From positions 141,033 through 205,032 of the forward strand of contig NZ_SMZY01000005.1 of assembly GCF_004358755.1 (NCBI RefSeq): 64,000 bases of DNA, given 5' to 3'. Both the position numbers and the translations under genes were made by a program. Below, piece by piece: positions 43,549-52,726 of this stretch. This stretch comes from Peribacillus frigoritolerans (GTDB taxonomy: Bacteria; Bacillota; Bacilli; Bacillales; Bacillaceae). The notes beneath the pieces were generated by a model. That model saw nothing but the letters and a program-made list of their open reading frames with translations, was not told the DNA's origin and made no database searches. Within the stretch, counting starts at the first letter, position 1. Each line of letters opens with the position of its first letter.

Positions 43549-44748
43549 ATGAATTATGATCATATTTTAATTCGATATGGAGAAATTTCTACAAAAGGAA
43601 AAAATCGAAAACGGTTTGTTGATCAGTTAAAAGAAAATATTAAACTGGTGCTGCATGAGTTTCCGGCCTTAGTCTACAGCAGCAACAGAGACCGTATGTA
43701 TATCAGGCTTCAAGGAGAAAATCACGAACCTATTCTTGAAAAGCTGGAAAATGTATTCGGCATCCATTCTTTTAGCTTAGCTTTAAAAACAAAGAATGAA
43801 CTTGAAGCTATTAAAGATGGAGCACTTGAGCTGATGTCTGAGCAATATAAACCTGGAGATACCTTTAAAATATCGGCTAAGAGAGCAGATAAAACATTTC
43901 CCCTTCTTACAAATGAAATTAATCACGCAATCGGCAGTCACATTCTGCAAAATACGGAGGATTTAACAGTTGATGTGCACAAACCTGACATTGATTTAAG
44001 AGTTGAAGTCCGTGAAGAAGCTGCCTATTTGACCTGTAAGGATTATGAGGGAGCAGGCGGCCTTCCTGCGGGGGCAAGCGGAAAAGCTGTATTGATGCTC
44101 TCAGGCGGAATTGACAGTCCCGTTGCTGGCTTCTTTGCTATGAAACGCGGCATCGAAGTGGAAGCCGTTCACTTCTTCAGCCCTCCGTATACAAGTGAAC
44201 GCGCCAGGCAAAAAGTAATTGACCTGGCAAAAAAACTTACTTCTTTCAGCGGACAAATCAAGCTGCATATCGTACCGTTTACGGAAATACAGGAAACGAT
44301 TCAAAAACAGGTGCCCGAGAGCTATAGCATGACATCTACACGGCGGATGATGCTTAAAATAGCTGACAGAATCCGTGAAAAACAGGGCGGATTAGCGATC
44401 ATCACCGGAGAAAGCCTTGGACAAGTTGCCAGCCAGACGATTGAGAGCATGTTTGCTATCAATGATGTAACAAGCACTCCGATTATCCGTCCGCTGATCA
44501 CTTATGATAAAACAGATATCATCTCTATAGCCAAGCGAATTGGAACCCATGATACTTCCATTTTGCCATACGAAGATTGCTGCACTATTTTTACACCAGC
44601 ATCTCCAACTACAAAACCAAAACTTGAGAAAGCGCAAAGGTTCGAAAGTTTCCTCGATTTTGAACCGCTGATTGATAAAGCAGTTGAAGATACGGAAGTT
44701 ATCGTCATTTCACCAACTGAAGATAAGGAATTAACTAGTTTATTTTAA
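43549..44748 (+). CDS. thiI: tRNA 4-thiouridine synthase ThiI
   Basis: This 399-aa protein has an N-terminal ferredoxin-like and THUMP RNA-binding part (residues 1-165) and a PP-loop ATPase (VLMLSGGIDSPVAGF). ITGESLGQVASQT and the C-terminal YEDCCTIF follow. It adenylates and thiolates U8 of tRNA. There is no C-terminal rhodanese domain, as is usual in bacilli, so sulfur must come directly from NifZ encoded just upstream. Confidence 0.97.
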   Translation: MNYDHILIRYGEISTKGKNRKRFVDQLKENIKLVLHEFPALVYSSNRDRMYIRLQGENHEPILEKLENVFGIHSFSLALKTKNELEAIKDGALELMSEQYKPGDTFKISAKRADKTFPLLTNEINHAIGSHILQNTEDLTVDVHKPDIDLRVEVREEAAYLTCKDYEGAGGLPAGASGKAVLMLSGGIDSPVAGFFAMKRGIEVEAVHFFSPPYTSERARQKVIDLAKKLTSFSGQIKLHIVPFTEIQETIQKQVPESYSMTSTRRMMLKIADRIREKQGGLAIITGESLGQVASQTIESMFAINDVTSTPIIRPLITYDKTDIISIAKRIGTHDTSILPYEDCCTIFTPASPTTKPKLEKAQRFESFLDFEPLIDKAVEDTEVIVISPTEDKELTSLF

Positions 44749-44783
44749 TCGCGGAAATTGTGAACAATTACCAATATTAGTTT

Positions 44784-44813
44784 GAATGAAGCCATGTGTT
44801 TTTACACAATCTA
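44784..44813 (+). promoter_or_regulatory. Possible sigma-G promoter of sspA
   Basis: GAATG (44784-44788) fits the sigma-G -35 consensus gnATR. CAATCTA (44807-44813), 18 bases on, fits cAtnnTA at all but one position. The leader would be short (about 17 bases), which weakens the call. Confidence 0.4.
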
Positions 44814-44836
44814 TACTCACAAGGAGGTGAAAACAC

Positions 44837-45037
44837 ATGGCAAACAACAGCTCAAACCAACTAGTAGTACCAGGCGCACAACAAGCGATCGATCAAATGA
44901 AATACGAAATCGCTTCTGAGTTCGGAGTGAACTTAGGACCTGAAACAACTGCTCGTGCTAACGGTTCTGTAGGCGGTGAGATCACTAAACGTTTAGTATC
45001 TTACGCTCAACAAAACATGGGTGGATTTTCAAAATAA
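44837..45037 (+). CDS. sspA: Alpha/beta-type small acid-soluble spore protein
   Basis: This 66-aa protein has the SASP signatures [20 protein letters not shown] and FGVN, then the second conserved block [13 protein letters not shown]. These proteins coat and protect spore DNA and are degraded by the Gpr protease at germination; the EIASEFGV segment is the cleavage region. It has a strong AAGGAGGTGA ribosome site. Its position after thiI matches B. subtilis sspA. It proves that the organism is an endospore former or a close relative of one. Confidence 0.96.
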   Translation: MANNSSNQLVVPGAQQAIDQMKYEIASEFGVNLGPETTARANGSVGGEITKRLVSYAQQNMGGFSK

Positions 45038-45064
45038 CTTGAACTAAATAGATATGGCTACGAA

Positions 45065-45090
45065 GGGTGGGGACCATACCCCACTCTTTT
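45065..45090 (+). terminator. sspA terminator
   Basis: GTGGGG pairs with CCCCAC around ACCATA and is followed by TCTTTTCT. Confidence 0.6.
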
Positions 45091-45143
45091 CTATTCGAAT
45101 TTTTATGCTTTTGGAGCATTTTAAATAGAGGAGGTTTTTCAGA

Positions 45144-45281
45144 ATGACAAAGAATAATCGTCCAAATACTGAATTTGAAGGCGGACAGGAGCAGGATCAG
45201 AAACAGCAGAAGTCTAAAAAGCAAGGCCGAAAAAGAAGAAGTGAACCTAAGAATGCAGTGGAATCAAATGAACAAAGCTGA
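45144..45281 (+). CDS. Small basic hydrophilic protein of 45 aa (unknown)
   Basis: This short frame starts ATG 45144, nine bases after GAGGAGG, and ends at TGA 45281, with a strong terminator directly after it. The product starts TKNNRPNTEFEGGQEQDQ. The middle is rich in Lys, Arg and Gln (KQQKSKKQGRKRRSE), with no hydrophobic stretch. Being next to sspA, it may be a minor spore protein such as the small SASP or Tlp-like groups, but I recognise no family. The ribosome site, codon pattern and terminator make it a likely real gene. Confidence 0.7.
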   Translation: MTKNNRPNTEFEGGQEQDQKQQKSKKQGRKRRSEPKNAVESNEQS

Positions 45282-45286
45282 GCTTT

Positions 45287-45315
45287 AGCGCGGATGATCT
45301 TATCCGCGCTTTTTT
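45287..45315 (+). terminator. Terminator after the 45-aa gene
   Basis: AGCGCGGAT pairs perfectly with ATCCGCGCT around GATCTT and is followed by five T. Confidence 0.9.
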
Positions 45316-45366
45316 AATGGAATGAAACAAAGTAATAAACTAAATGTAAGATATTTCGCAATAATA

Positions 45367-45395
45367 TTCAAAAATGTTAAAATATTATGTATAAT
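45367..45395 (+). promoter_or_regulatory. Possible sigma-A promoter of the acyl-CoA synthetase gene
   Basis: A perfect TATAAT (45390-45395) lies 17 bases after a partial -35 (TTCAAA, 45367-45372). Confidence 0.5.
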
Positions 45396-45424
45396 TTACT
45401 ATGAGATAACAAGGAGGGGTCACA

Positions 45425-47002
45425 ATGTTGAGAGATGAGCTAATTGCGCCAGAAAACTATAACCTAGTAGAAGAAGTAGAAAAGCATGCAAAAGATGCAG
45501 ACCGGATCGCATTGAAGTGGGAGAATGAAAAAGGCGATAAAGAAGAACTTACATACGGACAGCTTCTTGACAAAGCAAACAGAATTGGAAGCGCTTTATT
45601 GACTAAAGGCCTTACTCCGGGAGATAAAATTCTTGTCATCATTCCGCGTTTTCCAGAAGCATATGCTGTATACTTGGGAGCATTAAAAGCTGGTTTTGTT
45701 GTTATACCAAGTTCAGAGATGCTGCGCACAAAAGATCTTCAATATCGTGTGACCCACGGAGATGTGAAAGCGATCATCTCTTATGCGGATTTCACAGGCG
45801 AATGCAAAGAAATAAATGAATTTGATTCTCTTCATAAATTTTCAATCGGCGGAAAGACTGAAGGCTGGTATTCGCTTGAGGATGAAGCAGCAAAGGAATC
45901 AGGCGAACTCAAACTTGCGGAAACTAAAAGAGACAGTCATGCGTTTTTATCCTATACATCCGGCACGACGGGCAACCCAAAAGGGGTCGTGCATACACAC
46001 GGCTGGGCTTTTGCTCATTTAAAAACAGCAGCTGCAAACTGGCTGAGCATTGAAGAGAATGATGTGGTCTGGGCAACAGCAGGACCGGGCTGGCAAAAAT
46101 GGATCTGGAGTCCATTCCTATCCGTTCTTGGGTCAGGTGCAACGGGACTTGTCTACAATGGCCGGTTTGAGCCAAAGAAATATCTCCAGCTCCTGCAGGA
46201 TTATAAAGTAAACGTCTTATGCTGCACACCGACTGAGTATCGTCTGATGGCTAAGGTAGACAATTTAAAGGATTACTCACTTCCTGCTCTGCACAGCGCC
46301 GTTTCAGCCGGTGAACCTTTAAACAGGGAAGTGATTGATACATTTAGAAATTACTTTAATATCGAAGTTCGGGATGGATACGGACAGACTGAAAATACCC
46401 TTCTTGTCGGAGTGATGAAAGGCATGGAAGTCAAGCCGGGTTCAATGGGCAAGCCTACTCCCGGAAATAAAGTTGAAATCATCGATGATGAAGGAAATAT
46501 TTGCAAAGATGGAGAAGTGGGTGATATTGCGGTCCATGTTGATACACCTGCTTTATTTAAAGAATATTATAAAGACGCTGAGCGTACAGCTATGCAATTC
46601 AGAGGCAGCTATTATATTACTGGGGACCGGGCAAGAAAAGATGAAGACGGGTATTTCTGGTTTGAAGGAAGACGGGATGATATCATCATCAGTTCAGGAT
46701 ATACAATTGGGCCGTTTGAGGTTGAAGATGCACTCGTTAAACATCCTTTTGTAAAAGAGTGCGCTGTTGTGGCAAGTCCGGATGAACTGCGAGGGAGCAT
46801 CGTCAAAGCGTATGTCGTCCTGCAGGATGATGTGGATGAAAGCTCGCCTGAACTTATTCCTGTCTTGCAGGATCATGTGAAAGAGCTGACAGCTCCTTAT
46901 AAATACCCCCGAAAAATTGAATTTGTTTCTGAGCTGCCTAAAACTACGTCAGGCAAAATCAGAAGAATTGAATTAAGGCAGCAGGAACTTGCCAAAGCGT
47001 AA
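45425..47002 (+). CDS. ytcI: Acyl-CoA synthetase (medium-chain / acetate-like, YtcI)
   Basis: This 525-aa adenylate-forming enzyme has the ATP loop FLSYTSGTTGNPKGVVHTH, YGQTENTLL, YITGDRARKDEDGYFWFEGR and the C-terminal lysine motif PKTTSGKIRRIELR. It activates an acyl group as acyl-AMP and then acyl-CoA. It is shorter and more divergent than AcsA and fits the medium-chain branch. The ribosome site AAGGAGGGG is strong. Its last lysine sits in the same motif that AcuA modifies in AcsA, so it could also be acetylated. Confidence 0.9.
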   Translation: MLRDELIAPENYNLVEEVEKHAKDADRIALKWENEKGDKEELTYGQLLDKANRIGSALLTKGLTPGDKILVIIPRFPEAYAVYLGALKAGFVVIPSSEMLRTKDLQYRVTHGDVKAIISYADFTGECKEINEFDSLHKFSIGGKTEGWYSLEDEAAKESGELKLAETKRDSHAFLSYTSGTTGNPKGVVHTHGWAFAHLKTAAANWLSIEENDVVWATAGPGWQKWIWSPFLSVLGSGATGLVYNGRFEPKKYLQLLQDYKVNVLCCTPTEYRLMAKVDNLKDYSLPALHSAVSAGEPLNREVIDTFRNYFNIEVRDGYGQTENTLLVGVMKGMEVKPGSMGKPTPGNKVEIIDDEGNICKDGEVGDIAVHVDTPALFKEYYKDAERTAMQFRGSYYITGDRARKDEDGYFWFEGRRDDIIISSGYTIGPFEVEDALVKHPFVKECAVVASPDELRGSIVKAYVVLQDDVDESSPELIPVLQDHVKELTAPYKYPRKIEFVSELPKTTSGKIRRIELRQQELAKA

Positions 47003-47012
47003 TAGGCAATCG

Positions 47013-47042
47013 AACCAGGCAGATGACTCTGTCTGGTTTTTC
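47013..47042 (+). terminator. Terminator after ytcI
   Basis: AACCAGGCAG pairs with CTGTCTGGTT (one wobble) around ATGACT and is followed by a short T-run. Confidence 0.8.
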
Positions 47043-47093
47043 CATGCACCGAGTGATAACATAGATTGAAAAGAAAGCTGGAGGAATGTCACC

Positions 47094-48680
47094 GTGGGCA
47101 CGCTTTGGTTTGGCGGAACAATTTATACTTTAATAGAAGAAAACGATACGGTTGAAGCGGTCTATGTTGAAAATGGCCTTGTCGTGGATGCTGGGGAAGA
47201 AGAGAAGCTGCGGGCTGAATACCCTTGTACGGAAGAAGTCGATCTTGAAGGCAGCGTTATGATTCCGGGGTTTACTGACAGTCATATGCATTTAATGGGT
47301 CATGGTGAAAAACTGCTCCGTTTGGATTTTACGGAGATGACCTCATCTGATCAGGTCATTCAAAGTCTTCGCGAGCGGGCAGAAGGGCTTGAGCCGGGAA
47401 CGTGGATTGTTGGCGAAGGATGGAACGAAAACCAGTTTGAAGATAAGAAGATTATTCATCGCAGAGAACTTGATGAAGTGACTGGCGCTCACCCTATAAT
47501 GCTGAAACGGATTTGCCATCATGCCGTCATAGCGAATACAAAAGCAATGGAACTTGCAGGAATAACTTCTGCTACACCTGACCCGGAAGGCGGAGTTATT
47601 GTAAAAGATCGGGAAGGCAATCCGACTGGGTACTTGCTTGATCAGGCACAGGAACTTGTTTTTCAGGCGCAGCCTCAAGTCACTCAAGAATACTTAAGAG
47701 AAGCATTGATGAAATCGATAGAGGATTGCCACAAAAAAGGTCTTGTAGGCGGACATACTGAAGATTTAGCTTATTATGGAAGCCTTGAAAATACGTTGCA
47801 GGCTTATGATGAAGTCATTAATCATGAAAAAATGAAATTCAGGGCTCATCTGCTTGTTCATCATTTAGTGACAGATGAATTTCAGCAAAAAGAACGGGAT
47901 CTTGGCCCATTTATTGAATTCGGGGCAATGAAGCTCTTTGCAGATGGTGCACTTGGAGGCAGAACAGCTCTATTAAGCGGTCCTTACCAGGATGATCGTG
48001 AAACAAACGGAGTAAGTATTCATTCAGATGAAAACTTGAACCGCCTGATTCAAACAGCAAGAAACTGCGAAATGGAAGTTGCCATTCACACAATTGGTGA
48101 TTTGGCTTTTGAAAAAGCGCTTAATGCGATTGAAGCGCATCCGCCTGTGAAACCGAATCAGCACGACCGGCTTATTCATGCACAAATCTTAAGAAGAGAT
48201 TTAATCGAAAGAGCTAAAAAACTGCCGATTATTTTGGATATCCAGCCTCGATTTGTCTCCAGTGACTTTCCATGGGTGATTGACAGAATTGGCGAGGATA
48301 AAATGAAGGATTGTTATGCTTGGAAAACGCTGATATCAGAGGGCTTGAAATGTGCAGGAGGATCAGATGCCCCTATTGAGCCAATCGATCCGATCCTCGG
48401 AATTTTTTCCGCAGTGAAAAGAGAAAGCATTTACGATCATCAAGTATATATGCCTGAAGAGAGACTCTCTGTCTACGAAGCTGTGGAACTATACACAAAA
48501 GGCAGTGCGTATGCGGTTCATCACGAACATGACCGAGGATGTATAGCAAAGGGATTTTCAGCTGACTTCACTGTTCTGAGCATGGATATTTTTAAAGAGG
48601 ATGCCCTGCTTGAAACAGAAGTGATTATGACAGTAGTGGACAATACGATAGTATATAAAAGAGAAAGACATGCAGATTGA
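47094..48680 (+). CDS. ytcJ: Amidohydrolase family protein YtcJ
   Basis: This 528-aa protein has the YtcJ-type amidohydrolase motifs PGFTDSHMHLMGHG, GEGWNENQFED, KLFADGALGGRTALLSGPY, IHTIGDLAFEKALN and CAGGSDAPIEP. These motifs include metal-binding His and Asp residues. The family hydrolyses amide or formyl groups, but the substrate is unknown. GTG 47094 follows GGAGGAATG. It lies between ytcI and nadK as in B. subtilis. Confidence 0.93.
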   Translation: MGTLWFGGTIYTLIEENDTVEAVYVENGLVVDAGEEEKLRAEYPCTEEVDLEGSVMIPGFTDSHMHLMGHGEKLLRLDFTEMTSSDQVIQSLRERAEGLEPGTWIVGEGWNENQFEDKKIIHRRELDEVTGAHPIMLKRICHHAVIANTKAMELAGITSATPDPEGGVIVKDREGNPTGYLLDQAQELVFQAQPQVTQEYLREALMKSIEDCHKKGLVGGHTEDLAYYGSLENTLQAYDEVINHEKMKFRAHLLVHHLVTDEFQQKERDLGPFIEFGAMKLFADGALGGRTALLSGPYQDDRETNGVSIHSDENLNRLIQTARNCEMEVAIHTIGDLAFEKALNAIEAHPPVKPNQHDRLIHAQILRRDLIERAKKLPIILDIQPRFVSSDFPWVIDRIGEDKMKDCYAWKTLISEGLKCAGGSDAPIEPIDPILGIFSAVKRESIYDHQVYMPEERLSVYEAVELYTKGSAYAVHHEHDRGCIAKGFSADFTVLSMDIFKEDALLETEVIMTVVDNTIVYKRERHAD

Positions 48681-48695
48681 TCTGCATGTCTTTTC
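48664..48695 (+). terminator. ytcJ terminator overlapping its stop codon
   Basis: AAAGACATGCAGAT pairs with ATCTGCATGTCTTT around TG and is followed by T-rich sequence. The stem includes the last codons of the gene. Confidence 0.85.
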
Positions 48696-48753
48696 CTTAA
48701 TAGATTGCCAAAACAGCAGTCAATGGTGCTCTGCGCCGGCTTCGTTTTTCTAT

Positions 48754-49557
48754 TTATAAAAACGTGCGTTTCACTTTTTCCCAGAACGAATTGTCTTTTA
48801 GTTTTACCGTCTTGATAATGGACTGGCTTAGTGACAGTTCTATTTTTTCGACGTGGCGGATGCTGAGTGCATCGTTATCCATGCCGATAACAGGATGATC
48901 ATTTCCATCCTGAACAATTTTCAGGGTCAATTTTCTGTCTCCGCTTAAGATGAACGGAGATCCAAGTGTACGGTATTTATTGTTATTAAGTGACGCAAGC
49001 TCGCTTACTTGAAGGCATGGAAGAAGCGGATCGACAACAGCACCCTGTACAGATTTATTGTAGGCGGTGCTTCCTGTCGGTGTTGAAATAATCATGCCGT
49101 CTCCTCTGAATGTTTCAAAATGCAGGCCGTCAATAAATACATCAATAACGAATGTTTTAATAATGCCGGAGCGAATAGAACATTCATTCAGGCACTGAAA
49201 CTTTGTGTGGCCGTCGATTGTAACATCGAGAATCGGGTAGCGTCTTACTTCGATTTGGGCTTCTTTCATTGCTTCAATGATTTTATCTGTTTCTTCAATT
49301 TTAAAGTCGCAATATAGGCTGACCGTTCCTTTAACTGAAATGCCCACATACAGACAGTCATCTCTGAAATTTGTTTTTCTGACGGCTTGAAGGAACGTGC
49401 CGTCACCGCCTAAGCTTACTATAATATTTGCTTGTTTTGAATCAGGTACAACTTTAAATCCCTGTTCTTCAGCCAGAGAGGTAAGCCCTTTCACTTTTTG
49501 TACTAGTTCATCGTCTTTTTTGTAATAAAAATAAACGTTGCGGCGATTATCTGTCAT
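48754..49557 (-). CDS. nadK: NAD kinase (second Bacillus paralogue type)
   Basis: This 267-aa protein has the NAD kinase motif IVSLGGDGTFLQAV, then GMIISTPTGSTAYNKSVQGAVVDP and SPFILSGDRKLTL. It phosphorylates NAD to NADP. The position next to ytcJ and sppA matches B. subtilis ytdI (NadF/PpnKB), the second NAD kinase. The Shine-Dalgarno AAGGAGGAC is clear. It is divergent from sppA. Confidence 0.95.
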   Translation of the reverse strand: MTDNRRNVYFYYKKDDELVQKVKGLTSLAEEQGFKVVPDSKQANIIVSLGGDGTFLQAVRKTNFRDDCLYVGISVKGTVSLYCDFKIEETDKIIEAMKEAQIEVRRYPILDVTIDGHTKFQCLNECSIRSGIIKTFVIDVFIDGLHFETFRGDGMIISTPTGSTAYNKSVQGAVVDPLLPCLQVSELASLNNNKYRTLGSPFILSGDRKLTLKIVQDGNDHPVIGMDNDALSIRHVEKIELSLSQSIIKTVKLKDNSFWEKVKRTFL

Positions 49558-49776
49558 GTTAGTCCTCCTTAATGTTGGAAAAGTTACACAATCTTAGCAA
49601 ATGGTGTTACAATACTTTATGGTGTTTAGTTTACCATTTCTATCATAAATATTGAAAGAATTGCACGTTTTTTTATATAAAGTTTGACGGTTTAAACCAA
49701 GAAATGACTTTATGTGAAAAACGGCTGTTCAATGTTAAAAACCATTACGTCTCGCAAAAATCAGGGAGGAATCATC

Positions 49777-50784
49777 ATGAATGGAAAACGATGGGGGGCC
49801 CTTGTCATTGCCGCTGTCCTGTTTGGTATTTCAGTTGTCGTCAGTTTAACCAATATGGCTTTGGCAAACAGCAATGCTTTTACAAATGCCCTCACTGCTG
49901 CCAATGAAGAATTTACAGAAACGGTTTTGGAACCTGGTAATGAATCTAAAAAAATTGTTGTGCTTGAAGTAAACGGAGTCATTCAGGATACAGGGGAAAA
50001 TGTCACTTCCTTTTTTGAAACAGCAGGTTATCAGCATCAGCAATTTTTAGATATGATTGATGCTGCTGCGAAAGATAAAAGTGTTCGCGGCATTATGGTG
50101 AAAGTGAATTCTCCGGGCGGAGGAGTCGTTGAAAGTGCAGAAATACATAAGCATTTAATTGAAGCAAAAGAAAAACACAAGAAAAAGATCTATGTTTCTA
50201 TGGGCACAACCGCTGCCTCTGGAGGGTATTATATTTCAGCTCCAGCTGATAAGATCTATGCGGCTCCAGATACATTGACTGGTTCATTAGGGGTTATTAT
50301 GCAGGGGATCAATTACAGCGGTCTTGCAGAGAAGTACGGCGTGAAATTTGAAACGGTTAAAAGCGGAGAGTTTAAAGACATCATGTCTCCTGCGCGCGAA
50401 ATGACGCCTGAAGACAGAGAAATTCTGCAGACAATGGTTAATAATGCCTATCAGGGCTTTGTTGATGTGATTGCAGATGGACGCGGTTTGTCTGACGGAG
50501 AAGTGCGCAAACTTGCTGATGGCCGAATTTATGATGGCCGCCAGGCAAAGGAATTAAACTTAATTGATGAACTGGGTTACTCTGATGATGCTTTAAAAGG
50601 AATGAAAAAAGATTTGAAAATAGAAGGCGCTCACGTTGTTGAATATGAAACAAGTGCAGGTCTTGATTCGCTGCTTGCTCTTGGCGCGAGTAAAGTGTTC
50701 ACCGAGGAATTTGAGCTGATGGGATTATACCGCTTTTTCTCTCAATCGAATTCACCCCGTATGATGTACCTGTATTCAGAATAA
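49777..50784 (+). CDS. sppA: Signal peptide peptidase SppA
   Basis: This 335-aa protein has an N-terminal TM (about 7-29). The peptidase domain has VNSPGGGVVESAEI, the nucleophile in TTAASGGYYIS (Ser148) and the general-base lysine in KSGEFKDIMSP (Lys200). It cleaves membrane remnants of signal peptides and is linked to envelope stress resistance in B. subtilis. ATG 49777 follows GGGAGGA; a longer in-frame start upstream lacks a ribosome site. The length equals that of the B. subtilis protein. Confidence 0.96.
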   Translation: MNGKRWGALVIAAVLFGISVVVSLTNMALANSNAFTNALTAANEEFTETVLEPGNESKKIVVLEVNGVIQDTGENVTSFFETAGYQHQQFLDMIDAAAKDKSVRGIMVKVNSPGGGVVESAEIHKHLIEAKEKHKKKIYVSMGTTAASGGYYISAPADKIYAAPDTLTGSLGVIMQGINYSGLAEKYGVKFETVKSGEFKDIMSPAREMTPEDREILQTMVNNAYQGFVDVIADGRGLSDGEVRKLADGRIYDGRQAKELNLIDELGYSDDALKGMKKDLKIEGAHVVEYETSAGLDSLLALGASKVFTEEFELMGLYRFFSQSNSPRMMYLYSE

Positions 50785-50799
50785 GAGGAGGTTTTGCAA

Positions 50800-51315
50800 A
50801 TGGATGCTACGTATGAAGAAGGACATAACCACGAGCAGCCTCTTCAGAGAATAGAAGAAAGCCATCCAGTAATGAATGTTCATTACGCAGGCTTCTGGCT
50901 CCGGTTTTGGGCTTATTTAATTGATTTAATTGTGATTGGAAGCGTAAATCGCATCGTCTTTCATCCTTTATTCACATGGCTTGAGATTCCGACATCAGAC
51001 AATTTCATTTTCTCCCCTATCCAAATTTGTACAGCAGTCTCTTTCTATCTGTACTTCGTCTTCATGACAAAGTACCTGGGGCAGACACTGGGGAAAATGG
51101 TATTCGGGCTTAAGGTCATATCCCTTAAAAACGAAAAGCTGTCGTGGAGTACTGTGTTATTCAGAGAACTGATTGGACGTTTCATTTCTAAATTTACTTG
51201 GATTGGCTATGCTGTAACTGCTTTTACGCCTAAAAAGCAAGGAGTCCATGATCTCTTTGCAGATACAACTGTCATAACGGAATATTTGAAAAAAAATGAA
51301 CCTGCTGCCGAGTAA
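50800..51315 (+). CDS. yteJ: RDD-domain membrane protein YteJ
   Basis: This 171-aa protein has an RDD domain with two or three TM segments: YAGFWLRFWAYLIDLIVIG, TKYLGQTLGKMVFGLKV, and LFRELIGRFISK. In B. subtilis the neighbouring SppA and YteJ act together, with YteJ inhibiting SppA. ATG 50800 follows GAGGAGG and the gene is 15 bp from sppA, so they share a transcript. Confidence 0.92.
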   Translation: MDATYEEGHNHEQPLQRIEESHPVMNVHYAGFWLRFWAYLIDLIVIGSVNRIVFHPLFTWLEIPTSDNFIFSPIQICTAVSFYLYFVFMTKYLGQTLGKMVFGLKVISLKNEKLSWSTVLFRELIGRFISKFTWIGYAVTAFTPKKQGVHDLFADTTVITEYLKKNEPAAE

Positions 51316-51338
51316 TGGCTGCAGGTTTATTTTTTTTT
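51298..51338 (+). terminator. yteJ terminator
   Basis: AACCTGC-T-GCC pairs with GGC-T-GCAGGTT across the yteJ stop codon and is followed by a long T-run. Confidence 0.85.
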
Positions 51339-51379
51339 TTTGAGGGTGATAATGAAAGATTGAAAGGTTGTGAAGAAAG

Positions 51380-52075
51380 GTGATATGGATCTGGATTATT
51401 GCATGTGCACTTTTTTTGTTCTTTCTTTTCCTTATTTTCATGAAAATAACGGTGATTTTTGATTTTAAACATATCGGAGACGATGATGAAATAAAAATCA
51501 AGCTGAAAGCCGTGTTCGGGCTGCTGAAATATACCATCAAAATCCCTCTCGTAAAAGTAGATCCAAATGGGCCAAATCTTATTTTAAAAGAAGAGAAAAA
51601 AATGGGTGAGGCAAGTAACCCTAAAGAAAAAGATGAAAAAATCTCTCCTGATGATTTTTTGACCAGTTTAAAAGATGTCAAAGAGCTGACGGAACATATT
51701 GTCCATTTACATGCCATTATTCAAAAATTTTTGCAACATGTGCAAGTTGTTAAATTTGAATGGCGTTCTCAAATCGGAACAGGAGATGCAGCAGCTACAG
51801 GCATGCTTATTGGACCGGGATGGACAATAAAAGGCGCCGCGGTAGCGATTATCAGTAACTATATGAAGCTGAAAAGCCAGCCAATCCTGTCAATAGAGCC
51901 GAATTTTTATCAAAAGAGTTCTAAAACAATCCTTTCATGTATGCTTCACTTTCGAACAGGGCATGCTATTGTAGCGGGATTACGCTTGCTCAAATATTGG
52001 AGAGGCGGACGTCCAACCTTTATTAATCAGCAACTTTCTTTTCTTTCAAAAGAAAAGAAAAATAAACCAGCATAG
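51380..52075 (+). CDS. ytfI: DUF2953 membrane protein YtfI
   Basis: This 231-aa protein has an N-terminal TM (IWIWIIACALFLFFLFLIFM) and a soluble region containing KAVFGLLKYTIKIP and FEWRSQIGTGDAAATGMLIGPGW. These are typical of the DUF2953 proteins found before ytfJ in bacilli. The function is unknown, but the gene is linked to sporulation by its position. The start is GTG 51380, right after an in-frame stop. The ribosome site is weak (AAAGG 12 bases up). It is followed by ytfJ after 15 bp. Confidence 0.88.
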   Translation: MIWIWIIACALFLFFLFLIFMKITVIFDFKHIGDDDEIKIKLKAVFGLLKYTIKIPLVKVDPNGPNLILKEEKKMGEASNPKEKDEKISPDDFLTSLKDVKELTEHIVHLHAIIQKFLQHVQVVKFEWRSQIGTGDAAATGMLIGPGWTIKGAAVAIISNYMKLKSQPILSIEPNFYQKSSKTILSCMLHFRTGHAIVAGLRLLKYWRGGRPTFINQQLSFLSKEKKNKPA

Positions 52076-52090
52076 AGGAGGCTACTTATC

Positions 52091-52561
52091 ATGAGTGATC
52101 ATCCGATTCAAGGACTTATGAAAACAGCTATGGAAAACCTGAAACAAATGATTGATGTAAACACGATCATTGGTGATCCTGTAGAGACACCTGATGGCAG
52201 CGTCATTTTAACAGTTTCAAAAGTTGGTTTTGGATTTGCAGCTGGCGGAAGTGAATTTAATGCCTCAGGCCATGAGGAAAAAACTCATACCGGAACAGGT
52301 GCAGGCGGATCATCGGGAGGGCAGAAGCTGCCTTTTGGCGGAGGAAGCGGGGGCGGTGTCTCTATTACTCCAATTGCTTTTTTAATTGTCGGGACAAATG
52401 GCATCAAAATGCTGCATCTAGATGAAAGCACGCATTTATATGAAAAGATTCTTGACACTGCTCCCCAGGCGGTAGAAAAAATTCAGGGGATTTTCAAAAA
52501 AAATCGCAGCAACAGCAATCAGTCGCAAAATCAGCAGCAAAAAGAAGATTTTGATATTTAA
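52091..52561 (+). CDS. ytfJ: Sporulation/germination protein YtfJ (GerW family)
   Basis: This 156-aa protein has the GerW/YtfJ core NTIIGDPVETPDGSVILTVS and KVGFGFAAGGSEF. A glycine-rich loop (GAGGSSGGQKLPFGGGSGGG) and ITPIAFLIV follow. The C-terminal tail is rich in Asn and Gln. In B. subtilis ytfJ (gerW) is a forespore gene needed for germination with L-alanine. It is probably co-transcribed with ytfI. Confidence 0.93.
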   Translation: MSDHPIQGLMKTAMENLKQMIDVNTIIGDPVETPDGSVILTVSKVGFGFAAGGSEFNASGHEEKTHTGTGAGGSSGGQKLPFGGGSGGGVSITPIAFLIVGTNGIKMLHLDESTHLYEKILDTAPQAVEKIQGIFKKNRSNSNQSQNQQQKEDFDI

Positions 52562-52566
52562 TAACA

Positions 52567-52598
52567 GGCGCCTGTCGTTCAGTGACTGGCGCTTTTAA
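52567..52598 (+). terminator. ytfJ terminator
   Basis: GCGCC-T-GTC pairs with GAC-T-GGCGC with one internal mismatch and is followed by TTTT. Confidence 0.7.
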
Positions 52599-52726
52599 TA
52601 TGCCGTAACGATTATTTCCCTTACAATAATTTAAATATTTCGTAAATGAACAGGCGTAATCATTGCAAACGCTCTGTAATCAAGCTATATTTACACTGTA
52701 CATACTTATTAGGGAGGAGTTTTTTT

